Part shown: piece after piece, positions 63,275 to 64,000 of the stretch | Numbering within the stretch: position 1 is the stretch's first letter | Layout: each line of letters begins with the position of its first letter | Source of the DNA: Nakamurella multipartita DSM 44233 | GTDB taxonomy: Bacteria > Actinomycetota > Actinomycetes > Mycobacteriales > Nakamurellaceae | Assembly: GCF_000024365.1 (NCBI RefSeq) | Contig: NC_013235.1 | Coordinates: forward strand, 5,208,001 to 5,272,000 | Direction: 5' to 3' | DNA: 64,000 nucleotides | Position numbers and translations under genes: made by a program | Notes under the pieces: model-generated | Told to the model about the DNA's origin: nothing | The model's input: only the letters and a program-made list of their open reading frames with translations | Databases searched by the model: none

Positions 63275-63844
63275 ATGCCCCGACGGCCCGCGCCCGCCGA
63301 GCCGTCGTTGCGGCGGCTGCGCCTGGCCTGTGTCGCCGCGCTGGTCGCGTTCGTCCTGATCATCGCGGTCATCACCATGTGGCCCGGCCCCCCGGCGCCC
63401 GGCGGTCAGAGCTGGCTGCGGGAGTACTTGCAGCGGGCGCACGCGCACGGCCTGCCCCGCTGGATCTCCTTCGGCAAGATCGAGTTCGCCTCCAACATCG
63501 TGATGTTCGTCCCACTCGGGCTGTGCGGCGCCCTGGCCCTGGCCCGGCACCGCTGGCTCGTCGTCCCGGCCGCGGCGCTGGCCTCGGCCGCCATCGAGAC
63601 CATCCAGCTCGTGGCCCTGCCGGCGCGCTACGCGACGGTGCGCGACGTCGTGGCCAACACGACCGGCGCGCTGATCGGCTACCTGCTGGCCCTGGCCACC
63701 CTGGCCTACCTGCGCCGGCGGGCCCGCGCCCGATCGAGTGTGCAGCAACCGCCCTTATCCGCGCCGATAGGGACCGTTTCTGCACACCCGACCGCCGGAC
63801 ACCCGACCGCTGGACGCCCGACAGGGCCGACGCGGCCCCGCTGA
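63275..63844 (+). CDS. VanZ-family membrane protein
   Basis: 189 aa, four hydrophobic helices with VanZ hallmarks: IEFASNIVMFVPLGLCGAL, ASAAIETIQLVALPARYATV and RDVVANTTGALIGYLLA. ATG 63275 is 6 nt after TACGAT (63263-63268), a leaderless start. VanZ-like proteins are envelope proteins, some affecting glycopeptide tolerance. The C-terminal tail after residue 150 is unusual: it is encoded by an imperfect hairpin (63738-63787) and a short PTAGHPTAGRP repeat. Both look like sequence added beyond the domain. Confidence 0.85.
   Translation: MPRRPAPAEPSLRRLRLACVAALVAFVLIIAVITMWPGPPAPGGQSWLREYLQRAHAHGLPRWISFGKIEFASNIVMFVPLGLCGALALARHRWLVVPAAALASAAIETIQLVALPARYATVRDVVANTTGALIGYLLALATLAYLRRRARARSSVQQPPLSAPIGTVSAHPTAGHPTAGRPTGPTRPR
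63738..63787. repeat. Imperfect 22-bp-arm hairpin within the VanZ gene tail
   Basis: GTGTGCAGCAACCGCCCTTATC (63738-63759, 22 bases) pairs with 63766-63787 at 18 of 22 positions, loop 6 nt. It forms part of the coding sequence of the VanZ C-terminal tail. Confidence 0.6.
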
Positions 63845-63847
63845 CCC

Positions 63848-64000
63848 CTACCAGACCGGGGAGATCACCCGGAACGGATCCTCGGTGTGCCCGATCAGGT
63901 CGGCCACCGAGTTCAGGATCAGGGTCGGCCGGAACGGGTACTCGGCGACGGTCTCCATGGTCGAGATGCCGGTCATCACCAGCACCGTCGGCATGCCCGA
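63848..64000 (-). CDS. HAD-family (IIA/NagD-type) phosphatase, C-terminal fragment
   Basis: Last 50 codons of a gene that enters from the right edge. The reading SGMPTVLVMTGISTMETVAE and the ending RPTLILNSVADLIGH match the C-terminal part of class IIA HAD sugar/nitrophenyl phosphatases, where GxxTVLVxTG is diagnostic. Stop TAG 63848-63850. Start not in the window. Confidence 0.65.
   Translation of the reverse strand, partial: SGMPTVLVMTGISTMETVAEYPFRPTLILNSVADLIGHTEDPFRVISPVW

Overview
The window is very GC-rich DNA from a free-living high-GC Gram-positive (Actinomycetota). The evidence is the GC3-driven codon use, the many GTG starts, start codons placed 6-7 nt after a TANNNT box (leaderless mRNAs), and actinobacterial-only families (SepH, DUF3027, DUF2771, DUF2530, MIRU-like repeats, a PhoP-like regulator). 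My guess is a Nakamurella-like or related Frankiales/Geodermatophilales organism, but the sequence alone does not prove the genus. I see no rRNA, tRNA, CRISPR array, transposase, integrase or phage gene.

Layout. 1-2.6 kb: maltose-type ABC importer (MalE lipoprotein, MalF permease running off the left edge). 3.0-6.0 kb: Tat-type Rieske lipoprotein and a PhoP-like response regulator/histidine kinase pair. 6.1-13.4 kb: VOC protein broken by an in-frame amber codon, DUF5666 membrane protein, AlkA-like glycosylase, 943-aa SARP/NB-ARC regulator and an alpha/beta hydrolase. 13.4-16.9 kb: GT2-GtrA and GT39 membrane glycosyltransferases. 17-19.1 kb: TipA-like MerR regulator and nuclease cassette A. 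19.1-23.3 kb: polysaccharide-deacetylase-like protein, HExxH lipoprotein and an acyl-CoA ligase preceded by a MIRU-like tandem repeat. 23.6-33.1 kb: two citrate synthases, photolyase, MFS, PdxH, SerC and SepH. 33-41.4 kb: GT87-like glycosyltransferase, heterodimeric ABC exporter and a 929-aa LuxR (LAL) regulator. 41.4-45 kb: membrane proteins, a second alpha/beta hydrolase of the same family, and an SpoU methyltransferase. 45.2-53.1 kb: polyhydroxyalkanoate (PHA) region with an XRE regulator, PhaC, two PhaB/FabG-type reductases and an unusual 653-aa KAS III fusion; nuclease cassette B sits inside it. 53-64 kb: MarR, DUF2530, HSP90/sacsin-type ATPase, DUF3027, MFS, DUF2771 lipoprotein, CspB-type cold-shock protein, small genes, HAD and VanZ.

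From memory, the order SerC-SepH ... DUF2537-like/SpoU ... MarR-DUF2530 ... DUF3027-MFS-DUF2771-CspB matches the Rv0871-Rv0889 neighbourhood of Mycobacterium tuberculosis. The window therefore looks like an old actinobacterial backbone with inserted blocks (exporter/LAL regulator, PHA genes, nuclease cassettes).

The most unusual signals are these: two single-gene cassettes, each encoding a winged-helix plus Vsr-like nuclease and bracketed by a matched pair of long hairpins, with gene-less copies of similar hairpins elsewhere; a 2 x 92-bp repeat made of two ATGA-coupled 31-aa micro-ORFs in front of an acyl-CoA ligase; an amber codon in place of a conserved residue of a VOC gene; a KAS III enzyme with about 300 extra N-terminal residues inside a PHA locus that lacks a visible thiolase; and perfect CRP/GlxR-type TGTGA-N6-TCACA sites.
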